From contig JACJXS010000016.1 of NCBI GenBank assembly GCA_020636545.1, positions 1 through 64,000 on the forward strand: a stretch of DNA of 64,000 nucleotides, read 5' to 3'. Numbering within the stretch: the first letter of the stretch is position 1; each line of letters opens with the position of its first letter. Shown in pieces: positions 56,124 to 63,947 of this stretch. This DNA is from Chitinophagales bacterium (lineage in GTDB: Bacteria; Bacteroidota; Bacteroidia; Chitinophagales; JADIYW01). A model generated the notes under the pieces. The model was not told the DNA's origin, did not search any database, and saw only the letters and a program-made list of their open reading frames with translations. The position numbers and the translations under genes were made by a program.

Positions 56124-56733
56124 TATTCGATGGCTGGTTTTTGCTCTCTTTTACAATCAATTGGATAAAATCCATTAATTCTCGTTGGCCTATTTTCCGT
56201 TCAGAAGAAGTTTTAAAAGATTGTGGTAATGTAGTCCAAGTCTGTAATAATTCCCCATTGAACTTATCTATATTTTTCTTAATTTCTAAAGCTTTAGCTT
56301 TATCCACTTTAGTAAAAACAATAACAAATGGAACTTGATGTTGTCCTAACCAATTGGCAAATTCAATATCCATTTTTTGTGGCGAAATAGAGGCATCAAT
56401 CAGTAAAAAAGTACAATACAATTGTTCTCTATTTTTGAAATAATATTGAATCATTTTCTCAAAATCAGAACGCATCGTTTTTGAAACTTTTGCATAACCA
56501 TAGCCCGGCAAATCTACTAAATGCCAAGTATCATCAATTAAAAAGAAATTTAGTTTTTGTGTTTTTCCAGGTGTTTGTGAAGTTTTTGCCAAATCCTTTC
56601 TATTGGTTACTAAGTTAATTAAGGAAGATTTCCCAACATTACTACGTCCAATAAAAGCAAACTCAGGAATTTCGACTTTAGGACATTCTGTTTCTTTATT
56701 AAATGAACCAACAAAAGTAGCTTTAGCAATCAT
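56116..56733 (-). CDS. engB: Ribosome biogenesis GTPase EngB/YsxC
   Basis: 205 aa from the ATG at 56733 (MIAKATFVGSF). The frame is open for another 53 residues, but that part lies over the ubiE promoter and start and is not family-like. P-loop GRSNVGKSS, G3 DLPGYGYA, G4 TKVDKA, and a switch region with TSQTPGKTQKLNFF. It assists assembly of the 50S subunit. Divergent from ubiE. Confidence 0.94.
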   Translation of the reverse strand: MIAKATFVGSFNKETECPKVEIPEFAFIGRSNVGKSSLINLVTNRKDLAKTSQTPGKTQKLNFFLIDDTWHLVDLPGYGYAKVSKTMRSDFEKMIQYYFKNREQLYCTFLLIDASISPQKMDIEFANWLGQHQVPFVIVFTKVDKAKALEIKKNIDKFNGELLQTWTTLPQSFKTSSERKIGQRELMDFIQLIVKESKNQPSNTK

Positions 56734-56813
56734 AATTAGCATAATTTTTAATGTATTATTTCCAATTTTAGATTTAATAATACATTGAGTGATTACAAAT
56801 ATAACATAAATTG

Positions 56814-56821
56814 TACCTTTG
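56814..56821 (+). promoter_or_regulatory. Promoter -7 box for ubiE-porT
   Basis: TACCTTTG fits TAnnTTTG, 12 bp before the ubiE ATG. Confidence 0.55.
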
Positions 56822-56833
56822 TAAGTAAGAAAA

Positions 56834-57556
56834 ATGAAACAAACAGTTACACCATATAATTCTAGCGAAGGAAAAAAGAAGCAAGTTGCCAATATGTTTA
56901 ATAATGTAGCAGGTACTTATGATTTTTTAAATCATTTTTTCTCTTTGGGTATTGATAAGCTTTGGAGAAAGAAATTAGTCAAACTAATTAGTAGAGAACA
57001 ACCACTTTTATTACTAGATGTTGCAACCGGAACTGGAGATTTAGCCATTGCAGAATCTGTTATTCCAAATATACAAATTACAGGCATTGATATTTCTGAA
57101 GGAATGTTGGAAGTTGGTAAAACAAAAGTAAAACAAAAACAAATCAATAATATCCAATTAAAATTGGGAGATAGTGAAAATTTAGAATTTGCAACAGACT
57201 CTTTTGATGCGGTAAGTGTCGCATTTGGTGTAAGAAATTTTGAAAATTTAGAGAAAGGTTTGTTGGAAATGCAACGTGTTTTAAAACCGGGTAAAAAATT
57301 ATTTGTATTAGAATTTTCAAAACCTTCTAATTTTATATTTAGAAGTATTTATTATTTATATTTTTTTTATATTTTACCTTTTGTTGGTAGAATTGTTTCA
57401 AAAGATAGTAGTGCTTATAGTTACTTGCCAGAATCCGTAAAAAACTTTCCGTCTGGCAAAGAATTTGTAGAAGTATTGCAAAAATGTAATTTTAAAGAAA
57501 TAGAATGCAAAACCCTTTTCTTCGGAATCAGTTCCATATATATTGCAAGAAAATAA
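56834..57556 (+). CDS. ubiE: Demethylmenaquinone methyltransferase
   Basis: 240 aa. MenG/UbiE pattern: YDFLNHFFSLGIDKLWRKKL (about 32-51), SAM motif LLDVATGTGDLAIAE, and VSVAFGVRNFENLEKGLLEM. Final methylation of menaquinone synthesis, which fits a respiring member of a phylum that uses menaquinone. The last 52 bp overlap the 5' end of porT in another frame. Confidence 0.95.
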   Translation: MKQTVTPYNSSEGKKKQVANMFNNVAGTYDFLNHFFSLGIDKLWRKKLVKLISREQPLLLLDVATGTGDLAIAESVIPNIQITGIDISEGMLEVGKTKVKQKQINNIQLKLGDSENLEFATDSFDAVSVAFGVRNFENLEKGLLEMQRVLKPGKKLFVLEFSKPSNFIFRSIYYLYFFYILPFVGRIVSKDSSAYSYLPESVKNFPSGKEFVEVLQKCNFKEIECKTLFFGISSIYIARK

Positions 57557-58239
57557 ATTTAACACTTTTATTTGTTTGTGGTTTTGTGCTATCGTCGATG
57601 GCTCAGAGAAGTGCGTATGAAAACGATTTAAAATATCAACGTAAAAAATTTCACTTTGGAATACATTTAGGTATTGGTATGTCTGATTTTAGGATTAGAC
57701 ACAGTAATGCATTTGCCTTGAGTGATTCCGTTCTTTCAGTTACCTCAAAATTAACTCCAGGCTATGAAATTGGAGCTTTAGCAAGTTATCATCTTAGTAA
57801 AAATTTTGAATTAAGGGTTTTGCCTACTTTTTTGTTTAATGATAAGAATTTAACTTTTAAATACAAAGATGAAACAACACAAAAATTGAAACTTTCCACG
57901 ATTGTTTTTGATATGCCTGTAGAAATAAAATTCAAATCAGACCCAATTAAAGATTTTAAAGTTTATGTAGTAGCTGGTATGAAATATAGTTATGATTTAG
58001 GGACAAAATTGAGTGGACGTTTTGTTACTTACATGCCACAACAAAAACCAAATGATTTAGCTGTTAATTATGGTGTAGGTTTTGAGTTTCATTTCCCTTT
58101 GTTTATTCTTTCTCCAGAATTTAAAGTTTCCAATTCTATTTTAAATATCCATCAACCAACAAAAGATTTTACACAATCAAATATGATACAACGATTATAT
58201 AATCGTACATTTTTATTCTCCTTAAATTTTGAAGGTTAA
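57505..58239 (+). CDS. porT: Type IX secretion / gliding protein PorT
   Basis: 244 aa outer-membrane beta-barrel. Signal-like segment LTLLFVCGFVLSSMAQ at about 19-34, then barrel strands (FHFGIHLGIGMSDFRI, YEIGALASYHLSKNFELRVL) and RLYNRTFLFSLNFEG at the end. Gene order ubiE-porT and the pattern fit PorT, needed for T9SS export. The first about 18 residues lie inside ubiE; a start at a later in-frame codon is possible but would shorten the signal. It is the only T9SS component in the window. Confidence 0.85.
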   Translation: MQNPFLRNQFHIYCKKINLTLLFVCGFVLSSMAQRSAYENDLKYQRKKFHFGIHLGIGMSDFRIRHSNAFALSDSVLSVTSKLTPGYEIGALASYHLSKNFELRVLPTFLFNDKNLTFKYKDETTQKLKLSTIVFDMPVEIKFKSDPIKDFKVYVVAGMKYSYDLGTKLSGRFVTYMPQQKPNDLAVNYGVGFEFHFPLFILSPEFKVSNSILNIHQPTKDFTQSNMIQRLYNRTFLFSLNFEG

Positions 58240-58263
58240 TAAGGATTTAAAAAAAATTATACT

Positions 58264-58465
58264 ATTTGTCTGAACCTTGATTTTTAAGATTAAATGATGG
58301 ACAGGATTTATTTTAGTTGTTAGTTTTTAGTGATAAGTGGTTAATGTAATAATGAAGTAATAAAATAATTAAATAATGAATTTCTCAATACTTAATACTC
58401 AATACTTTCTACTCAACTTTCTACTTAATACTCAAAAAAAGTCTTGACTCATGATTCTAAAAATC
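58264..58465 (-). repeat. Partial inverted copy of the 306-bp repeat family
   Basis: Lies between porT and holA, reading on the minus strand. It starts (minus) with GATTTTTAGAATCATGAGTC and AAGACTTTTTTTGAGTATTA, i.e. the left-end words of array B, and ends with GGTTCAGACAAAT, the right-end word. The central core (TTTGTGAACTC...GTGGTT) is missing, so it is an internally deleted or minimal unit of about 200 bp. The remaining sequence between porT and holA is only 20-30 bp. Confidence 0.85.
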
Positions 58466-58479
58466 TCACATCTCATCTT

Positions 58480-59478
58480 TCAATGCATAATCTTATAAAT
58501 TAATTCTCGCAATAAATCAGGATTAGAAGTATTTGAACTAGCATACAAACCTTTTGATTTAGCATCAAATTCATTGAGTAAATGAATAATTTCGATAGTT
58601 TTTGAATTGGAATAAAACCTAGCTCCGTTACGATAATCTTGAACAAAAAATAAACCCATACTTCTAAATTCATTATCCGATTTATTTTTATGAGCATGAA
58701 AAACCAACAATCGACTAAAAAATTGATATAAATAAGCAATGATAGGAATAGTAGAACCTGCTTTTGGATTCTTTTCAAAATACAAAGCAATCTTTATGGC
58801 TTTTCCAAAATCGTGTTGAATTACAGCTTTATTCATCTCACTTAAATTGTATTCTTTAGAAATACCAATCCATTTTTCAATTGCCTCTTTTGTAATTGGT
58901 GCATTTGGCGGAAGAACAACTTTTAATTTCTCTATCTCATTACTAATTCTAGATAAATCATTTCCTAAGTTTTCAGCCAATAATTGTGCCTCTGCATCAG
59001 CAATCTTTAAATTATTTGCACTTACAAATTGGCTTATCCATTGTGGTAACTTTTCTTCTTTTATTTTCTCAGAATTAAAGAATACAGAGTTTTTTTCAAT
59101 AGTTTTTGCAATTTTAGTTCTTTTGTCCAAAGCTTTGTGCTTATGACAAAAAATAAGTATAGTTGTTGCATTTGGCTTTGTGAAATAACTTTCAAGCTCT
59201 TCCCAAACTTTAGATTTAAACTCCTGAGCTTCTCTAATTAATACGACTCTGCGTTCTGCAAATGAAGGGTATTGATTGACTACATTTAAGATAGCGACGG
59301 AGTCAATATCTTTTGCATAAAAAATATCTAAATTAAAATCTTTCTCGTGAGGCTCTAAAGCTTTTTCAAGAATTTGTTGTTCAATTTTATCAATATAATA
59401 ATCTTCTTCACCAAATAAGAAATAAATAGGTTGGAATTTTCTATGGTTGATTTCCTTATTGATAGATTCAAAAGTCAT
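58480..59478 (-). CDS. holA: DNA polymerase III subunit delta
   Basis: 332 aa. HolA pattern: FQPIYFLFGEEDYYIDKIEQ, NQYPSFAERRVVLIREAQEF, LIFCHKHKALDKRTKI, and a C-terminal helical domain (ADAEAQLLAENLGNDLSRI then LSEMNKAV). It opens the sliding clamp in the clamp-loader complex. The Walker site is degenerate, as usual for delta. Divergent from the HsdR-like gene, an arrangement I know from many Bacteroidota. Confidence 0.92.
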   Translation of the reverse strand: MTFESINKEINHRKFQPIYFLFGEEDYYIDKIEQQILEKALEPHEKDFNLDIFYAKDIDSVAILNVVNQYPSFAERRVVLIREAQEFKSKVWEELESYFTKPNATTILIFCHKHKALDKRTKIAKTIEKNSVFFNSEKIKEEKLPQWISQFVSANNLKIADAEAQLLAENLGNDLSRISNEIEKLKVVLPPNAPITKEAIEKWIGISKEYNLSEMNKAVIQHDFGKAIKIALYFEKNPKAGSTIPIIAYLYQFFSRLLVFHAHKNKSDNEFRSMGLFFVQDYRNGARFYSNSKTIEIIHLLNEFDAKSKGLYASSNTSNPDLLRELIYKIMH

Positions 59479-59555
59479 TCTTAAAAATAATTAGGTAGTA
59501 TTTAATAAAAAACTAATTTTGCTAAAATATTAAAAAAGCCTTGTATTTAGAAATT

Positions 59556-59990
59556 ATGCCTGAAAATAAAATAAAGATAAAACAAATTGATGGCGTAACA
59601 TTTATACGATGTTTGGTACGAAAAAAATGGATACAATTAACGCCTGAAGAAAAGGTTAGGCAGTTTCTAATACATTATTTGTCTGAAGAATTATACTATC
59701 CAATAAAATATATATCAATAGAAAAAAAAATAGTGATTAACCAACTGAGTAAACGTTATGATATTGTCGTTTATAATTATGAGTTGCAACCCGTCATACT
59801 TATTGAATGTAAAGCAAATCACATAAAACTTAATCCAGAAAACCTTCAACAATTATTAAATTATAATATACTGCTTAGAACACCCTATTTGATGTTGAGT
59901 AATGGAACGGAGCATTTAATCTATCAACTTAATGAAAATTCTATGGATAGAATTAAACAATTACCCGATAAATCTGTCATATTTAATTAA
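59556..59990 (+). CDS. HsdR N-terminal-like (PD-(D/E)xK) nuclease-fold protein
   Basis: 144 aa from the ATG (MPENKIKIKQ). An upstream TTG at 59541 is less likely. The PD-(D/E)xK core is visible: KRYDIVVYNYELQPVILIECKA (cut here to its ends), with Asp in RYDIVV and E-C-K in LIECKA. This fits HSDR_N_2, the N-terminal domain of type I restriction subunits. Here it stands alone with no helicase, HsdM or HsdS nearby. In this phylum the gene regularly accompanies holA, so a housekeeping DNA role is more likely than restriction. Confidence 0.85.
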   Translation: MPENKIKIKQIDGVTFIRCLVRKKWIQLTPEEKVRQFLIHYLSEELYYPIKYISIEKKIVINQLSKRYDIVVYNYELQPVILIECKANHIKLNPENLQQLLNYNILLRTPYLMLSNGTEHLIYQLNENSMDRIKQLPDKSVIFN

Positions 59991-59991
59991 A

Positions 59992-60600
59992 ATGATAACA
60001 ATAATATTAATAACAATTACGGCACTAATCAGCTTTGCCGCTTTCAATAATCATAGTATAACCTATAATTATATTTTTAATGCCAATAAAATCTATAAAG
60101 ATAAACAATGGTATCGTTTTTTTAGTTCAGGGTTTTTACATGCCGATATGTTTCACCTCTTTTTCAATATGTATGCCTTATACTTATTTGGGCGTTCGGT
60201 AGAAAATTTCTTATTGTTAAAATATGGAGATTTATTTGGCAAAATATTATATTTATTTTTATACATAAGTGCCATTGCTGTAAGTAGTATTCCCGACTAT
60301 AAAAAATATAAATTTAGTCCTAGTTATAATGCCTTAGGAGCAAGTGGAGCAGTTTCGGCAGTTATTTTTGTATGTGTTATTTTGTATCCCAATCAAGGAA
60401 TTATGATTTTTCCCATTCCATTTTTTATTCCATCTTATATTTTTGGACCAATTTATCTAGCCTATTCCTATTATATGGCTCAAAGAAATATGGATAATAT
60501 TGGACATAATGCACACTTTTTTGGAGCATTGTATGGTATAATATTTATTTTTGTTATTTATAAAGATGCTTTGCAGAATTTTCTACATCAGATTTTATAA
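59992..60600 (+). CDS. Rhomboid-family intramembrane serine protease
   Basis: 202 aa from the ATG at 59992, 1 bp after the HsdR-like stop. An earlier frame from 59932 overlaps that gene and is rejected. Six membrane helices. FFSSGFLHADMFHLFFNMYALY matches the first part of the fold (shortened here), the catalytic serine is in ALGASGAVSAV, and the catalytic histidine in HNAHFFGALYG. It cuts within membranes of unknown substrates. Coupled with the preceding gene. Confidence 0.88.
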   Translation: MITIILITITALISFAAFNNHSITYNYIFNANKIYKDKQWYRFFSSGFLHADMFHLFFNMYALYLFGRSVENFLLLKYGDLFGKILYLFLYISAIAVSSIPDYKKYKFSPSYNALGASGAVSAVIFVCVILYPNQGIMIFPIPFFIPSYIFGPIYLAYSYYMAQRNMDNIGHNAHFFGALYGIIFIFVIYKDALQNFLHQIL

Positions 60601-60759
60601 AAAACAATTACCGATTATAGACAATATAAATAATTAATTATCAAATAGATAGTGTAATTTTAAACACAATATGAAAAATAAATTTGCAAAAGTTAATTTT
60701 AAATAATTATAAAGCGATTTTTTTTTCAACAGAATGCTTTATAAATCAAAATTAAGTTG

Positions 60760-60767
60760 TATATTTG
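60760..60767 (+). promoter_or_regulatory. Promoter -7 box for the tRNA cluster
   Basis: TATATTTG fits TAnnTTTG. It lies 58 bp before tRNA-Thr(TGT). The preceding 60601-60759 region is AT-rich and otherwise empty. Confidence 0.6.
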
Positions 60768-60825
60768 CACTCCGAAAATGTGATTTACATTTTGGAGTTG
60801 TTCTTTTAGTGTGTTGAAATAAATT

Positions 60826-60899
60826 GCCTGTGTAGCTCAGTTGGCCAGAGCAGCTGATTTGTAATCAGCGGGTCGGGGGTTCGAATCCCTCCACTGGCT
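60826..60899 (+). tRNA. tRNA-Thr (anticodon TGT)
   Basis: 74 nt cloverleaf. Acceptor GCCTGTG/CACTGGC with one T-T mismatch at pair 4-69. D arm GCTC...GAGC, anticodon loop TTTGTAA and T loop TTCGAAT. CCA is not encoded. Confidence 0.95.
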
Positions 60900-60908
60900 C
60901 TAAATTCA

Positions 60909-60945
60909 ATTAGGTTCACCTGAAAAGGTGAATCTAATTTTTTTT
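60909..60945 (+). terminator. Hairpin with T-run between tRNA-Thr and tRNA-Tyr
   Basis: ATTAGGTTCACCT and AGGTGAATCTAAT pair over 13 bp (one G-T) around GAAA, followed by seven T. It looks like a complete intrinsic terminator inside the tRNA cluster. Confidence 0.8.
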
Positions 60946-60950
60946 AAGTT

Positions 60951-61033
60951 GGGCAGTTACCAGAGTGGCCAAATGGGGCAGACTGTAAATCTGCTGGTTT
61001 TTACCTTCGGTGGTTCGAATCCATCACTGCCCA
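60951..61033 (+). tRNA. tRNA-Tyr (anticodon GTA)
   Basis: 83 nt with a long variable arm. Acceptor GGGCAGT/ACTGCCC, anticodon loop CTGTAAA and T loop TTCGAAT. CCA is not encoded. Confidence 0.95.
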
Positions 61034-61078
61034 CTAAAAAAAGTGTAGTTCTTTAATTTGATTAAAGATTAATGTATT

Positions 61079-61151
61079 GCGGAAGTAGCTCAGTTGGTAG
61101 AGCATCAGCCTTCCAAGCTGAGGGTCGCGGGTTCGAGTCTCGTCTTCCGCT
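61079..61151 (+). tRNA. tRNA-Gly (anticodon TCC)
   Basis: 73 nt. Acceptor GCGGAAG/CTTCCGC, anticodon loop CTTCCAA and T loop TTCGAGT. CCA is not encoded. Confidence 0.95.
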
Positions 61152-61206
61152 CTAAAAAGATCCAATAGTGTTGAGTAACAATTTTGTTACACAAATGCAC
61201 TTTCTT

Positions 61207-61278
<72 letters not shown>

Positions 61279-61330
61279 CATATAAATGAAATTATTTATT
61301 ATTAATAAACTATTTTAAAAAAGTAACAAA

Positions 61331-62518
61331 ATGGCTAAAGAAAAATTTGTAAAAGATAAACCACACGTAAACGTAGGTACTATCGGACACGTTGACCATG
61401 GTAAAACTACTTTAACGGCTGCTATTACAAACGTATTAGCAAATAAGGGTTTTGCAGAAAAAAGAGATTACGATTCAATTGACGTAGCTCCAGAAGAAAA
61501 AGAGCGTGGTATTACTATTAATACATCACACGTAGAATATCAAACAGAAAACAGACACTATGCACACGTTGACTGTCCTGGTCACGCTGACTATGTGAAG
61601 AACATGGTTACAGGTGCTGCCCAAATGGACGGAGCGATTTTAGTGTGTGCTGCAACTGACGGACCAATGCCTCAGACACGTGAGCACATCTTATTAGCTG
61701 GTCAGGTAGGTGTTCCTAAGATGGTAGTTTTCTTAAATAAAGTGGATTTAGTAGATGATCCAGAATTATTAGAGTTAGTTGAAATGGAAGTTAGAGATTT
61801 ATTAAACTTCTATAAATTTGATGGTGATAATACGCCTATTATTAAAGGTTCAGCTTTAAAAGCTTTACAAGACGAGCCAGAAGGTGTTAAGGCTATCGAA
61901 GAATTAATGGCTGCTGTAGATACATGGATTCCATTACCTCCACGTCCAGTTGATCAACCATTCTTATTACCTGTTGAAGACGTTTTCTCTATCACAGGTC
62001 GTGGTACAGTTGCAACTGGTCGTATTGAAAGAGGTGTAATTAAAGTAGGTGAGCCAGTTGAAATTGTTGGTCTTCAAGAAAAACCAATGACTTCTACATG
62101 TACTGGAGTTGAGATGTTCCGTAAATTATTAGATTCAGGTGAAGCGGGTGATAACGTAGGTTTATTATTACGTGGTATCGATAAAACAGATATTAAGAGA
62201 GGTCAAGTAATCTGTAAACCAGGTTCTATAACACCACACACACAATTCAAAGCTGAAATTTATGTATTAAGCAAAGAAGAAGGTGGTCGTCATACACCAT
62301 TCTTTAACAAATATCGTCCTCAATTCTATATGAGAACGACAGATGTTACAGGTGAGGTTTCACTTCCAGAAGGTGTTGAAATGGTTATGCCAGGTGATAA
62401 CGTTACAATTACTGTTAATTTAATTTATCCAGTTGCAATTGAGAAAGGATTGAAGTTTGCTATCCGTGAAGGTGGTAGAACTGTTGGTGCTGGTCAGGTA
62501 ACTGAAATTATAAAATAA
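61331..62518 (+). CDS. tuf: Elongation factor Tu
   Basis: 395 aa. GTPase motifs GHVDHGKT (19-26), DCPGHADY, NKVD and GSALKAL, then EF-Tu domains II and III ending REGGRTVGAGQVTEIIK. It delivers aminoacyl-tRNA to the ribosome. Compared with its neighbours it uses more C-ending and G-containing codons (for example CAC, GAC, CGT), as expected for a highly expressed gene. Linked to the tRNAs upstream and to secE-nusG downstream, with a terminator in between. Confidence 0.99.
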   Translation: MAKEKFVKDKPHVNVGTIGHVDHGKTTLTAAITNVLANKGFAEKRDYDSIDVAPEEKERGITINTSHVEYQTENRHYAHVDCPGHADYVKNMVTGAAQMDGAILVCAATDGPMPQTREHILLAGQVGVPKMVVFLNKVDLVDDPELLELVEMEVRDLLNFYKFDGDNTPIIKGSALKALQDEPEGVKAIEELMAAVDTWIPLPPRPVDQPFLLPVEDVFSITGRGTVATGRIERGVIKVGEPVEIVGLQEKPMTSTCTGVEMFRKLLDSGEAGDNVGLLLRGIDKTDIKRGQVICKPGSITPHTQFKAEIYVLSKEEGGRHTPFFNKYRPQFYMRTTDVTGEVSLPEGVEMVMPGDNVTITVNLIYPVAIEKGLKFAIREGGRTVGAGQVTEIIK

Positions 62519-62533
62519 TGCATACCGTCGTTA

Positions 62534-62564
62534 GTCATTAGTCATCTAATGACTAATGACTTTT
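62534..62564 (+). terminator. Terminator after tuf
   Basis: A perfect 12-bp stem (GTCATTAGTCAT with ATGACTAATGAC) around a CTA loop, followed by TTTT, 3 bp before tRNA-Trp. Confidence 0.75.
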
Positions 62565-62566
62565 AG

Positions 62567-62640
62567 ACGGGCATAGTTCAATGGTAGAATAGCGGTCTCC
62601 AAAACCGTTGATCAGGGTTCGAGTCCTTGTGCCCGTGCCA
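62567..62640 (+). tRNA. tRNA-Trp (anticodon CCA)
   Basis: 71 nt plus an encoded CCA end (62638-62640). Acceptor ACGGGCA/TGCCCGT, anticodon loop CTCCAAA and T loop TTCGAGT. It is the only one of the five tRNAs here with genomic CCA. Confidence 0.95.
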
Positions 62641-62655
62641 AAAAAAATAAAGTGA

Positions 62656-62853
62656 ATGGAAAAATTAATTGAATTTATAAAAGCATCTTACGATGAGTTA
62701 ATGAACAAAGTTACTTGGTCTAATGCTAATGAGCTAAGATCAAATACTATTATTGTTTTAGTTGGCTCAGTAGTGATTGCTTTTTTAATTTTATTAATGG
62801 ATAAGGTTTCTATGGTTGCATTGAGTGATGTGATTTATAAAATTATTGGATAA
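62656..62853 (+). CDS. secE: Preprotein translocase subunit SecE
   Basis: 65 aa, one membrane helix (TIIVLVGSVVIAFLILLMD) after an amphipathic segment ending DELMNKVTWSNANEL. It clamps SecY in the export channel. Short single-helix form as in most bacteria. The ATG is 15 bp after tRNA-Trp. nusG follows 19 bp after the stop. Confidence 0.95.
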   Translation: MEKLIEFIKASYDELMNKVTWSNANELRSNTIIVLVGSVVIAFLILLMDKVSMVALSDVIYKIIG

Positions 62854-62872
62854 TCGTAAACTCCCTAATAAG

Positions 62873-63418
62873 ATGGCTGAAGATAAAAATTGGTATGTAT
62901 TGAGAGTGGTAAGTGGCAAAGAAAAAATGCTACGAGATTATATTGAAAAAGAAGTTAGAATTTATAAATGGGAACATATCGTTACCCAAATAGTTGTTCC
63001 TACTGAAAAAGTTTATAAATTAAAAGCAGGTAAAAAAGTTATTCATGAAAAAAACTTTTTCCCTGGTTACATTATGATTGAAGCTGAAACTAAAAAATTT
63101 AGTGGAGAAATTATCCAACATATTCAAAATATGACGAATGTGATTTCTTTTATTGAAAGAAGCAAACCTATTCCTTTAAAGAAATCAGAAGTAAACAGAA
63201 TTTTAGGAAAAGTTGATGAAATAGAAGAGGTTGGAGCTACAACAAACGAACCTTTCTTGGTTGGAGAATCTGTTAAAGTAGTTGATGGACCTTTTAATGA
63301 TTTTGTTGGTACAGTTGAAGAGGTAATTGAAGATAAAAAGAAATTAAAAGTTACCGTAAAAATATTTGGAAGAAAAACTCCTGTGGAGTTAAATTTTATG
63401 CAAGTAGAAAAAATATAA
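62873..63418 (+). CDS. nusG: Transcription termination/antitermination protein NusG
   Basis: 181 aa from the ATG (MAEDKNWYVLRVVSGKE). A TTG nine codons earlier (62846) overlaps secE and is less likely. NGN domain 6-110 (NWYVLRVVSGKEKMLRDYIE ... FFPGYIMIEA) and a C-terminal KOW domain (VGESVKVVDGPFNDFVGTVE). It links RNA polymerase to Rho or to the ribosome. Second gene of secE-nusG-rplK-rplA. Confidence 0.96.
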   Translation: MAEDKNWYVLRVVSGKEKMLRDYIEKEVRIYKWEHIVTQIVVPTEKVYKLKAGKKVIHEKNFFPGYIMIEAETKKFSGEIIQHIQNMTNVISFIERSKPIPLKKSEVNRILGKVDEIEEVGATTNEPFLVGESVKVVDGPFNDFVGTVEEVIEDKKKLKVTVKIFGRKTPVELNFMQVEKI

Positions 63419-63421
63419 GAA

Positions 63422-63865
63422 ATGGCAAAGGAAATAGAAACTTTTATAAAGTTACAAGTTAAAGGAGCTGCTGCAAATCCAGCACCTCCAATTGGACCTG
63501 CTTTAGGTTCTAAAGGTGTTAATATCATGGAGTTCTGTAAGCAGTTTAATGCGGCTACTCAAGATAAACCTGGTAAAATATTACCGGTATTAATTACCGT
63601 ATATAAAGATAAATCTTTTACGTTCGTTATTAAAACTCCTCCGGCTTCCGCTTTATTATTAGAGGCGAGCAAAGCAAAAAAAGGCTCTGCACAACCTAAT
63701 CGTAATAAAATCGGAGCAGTTTCTTGGGCACAAGTAAAAGAAATAGCAGAGATCAAAATGCCTGACTTAAATTGCTTTACTGTCGAATCAGCGATGAGAA
63801 TGGTTGCTGGAACAGCAAGAAGTTTAGGTATCACGGTTGATGGTACTGCACCATGGGAAGCATAA
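63422..63865 (+). CDS. rplK: Ribosomal protein L11
   Basis: 147 aa. Starts KEIETFIKLQVKGAAANPAP, then PPIGPALGSKGVNIMEFCKQ; the C-terminal rRNA-binding domain has PDLNCFTVESAMRMVAGTAR. Part of the GTPase-associated centre of the large subunit. Begins 3 bp after nusG. Confidence 0.98.
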   Translation: MAKEIETFIKLQVKGAAANPAPPIGPALGSKGVNIMEFCKQFNAATQDKPGKILPVLITVYKDKSFTFVIKTPPASALLLEASKAKKGSAQPNRNKIGAVSWAQVKEIAEIKMPDLNCFTVESAMRMVAGTARSLGITVDGTAPWEA

Positions 63866-63947
63866 TTTATTAGTTGTTACGCTAAATTATGTTTCGAGAG
63901 AGTTACACTTTGGTGTGTTACGTTATTATCTCATTAAAAATTAAAAA

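Noticed and set aside
56734..56892. N-terminal extension of EngB
   Set aside because: It covers the ubiE promoter and start, is hydrophobic, and does not belong to the family.
62846..62872. TTG start for NusG
   Set aside because: It overlaps secE and adds nine non-family residues; the ATG at 62873 gives the normal N-terminus.
63866..63947. L1 autoregulatory leader or riboswitch before rplA
   Set aside because: The gap has only weak inverted repeats and no recognisable L1-binding structure.
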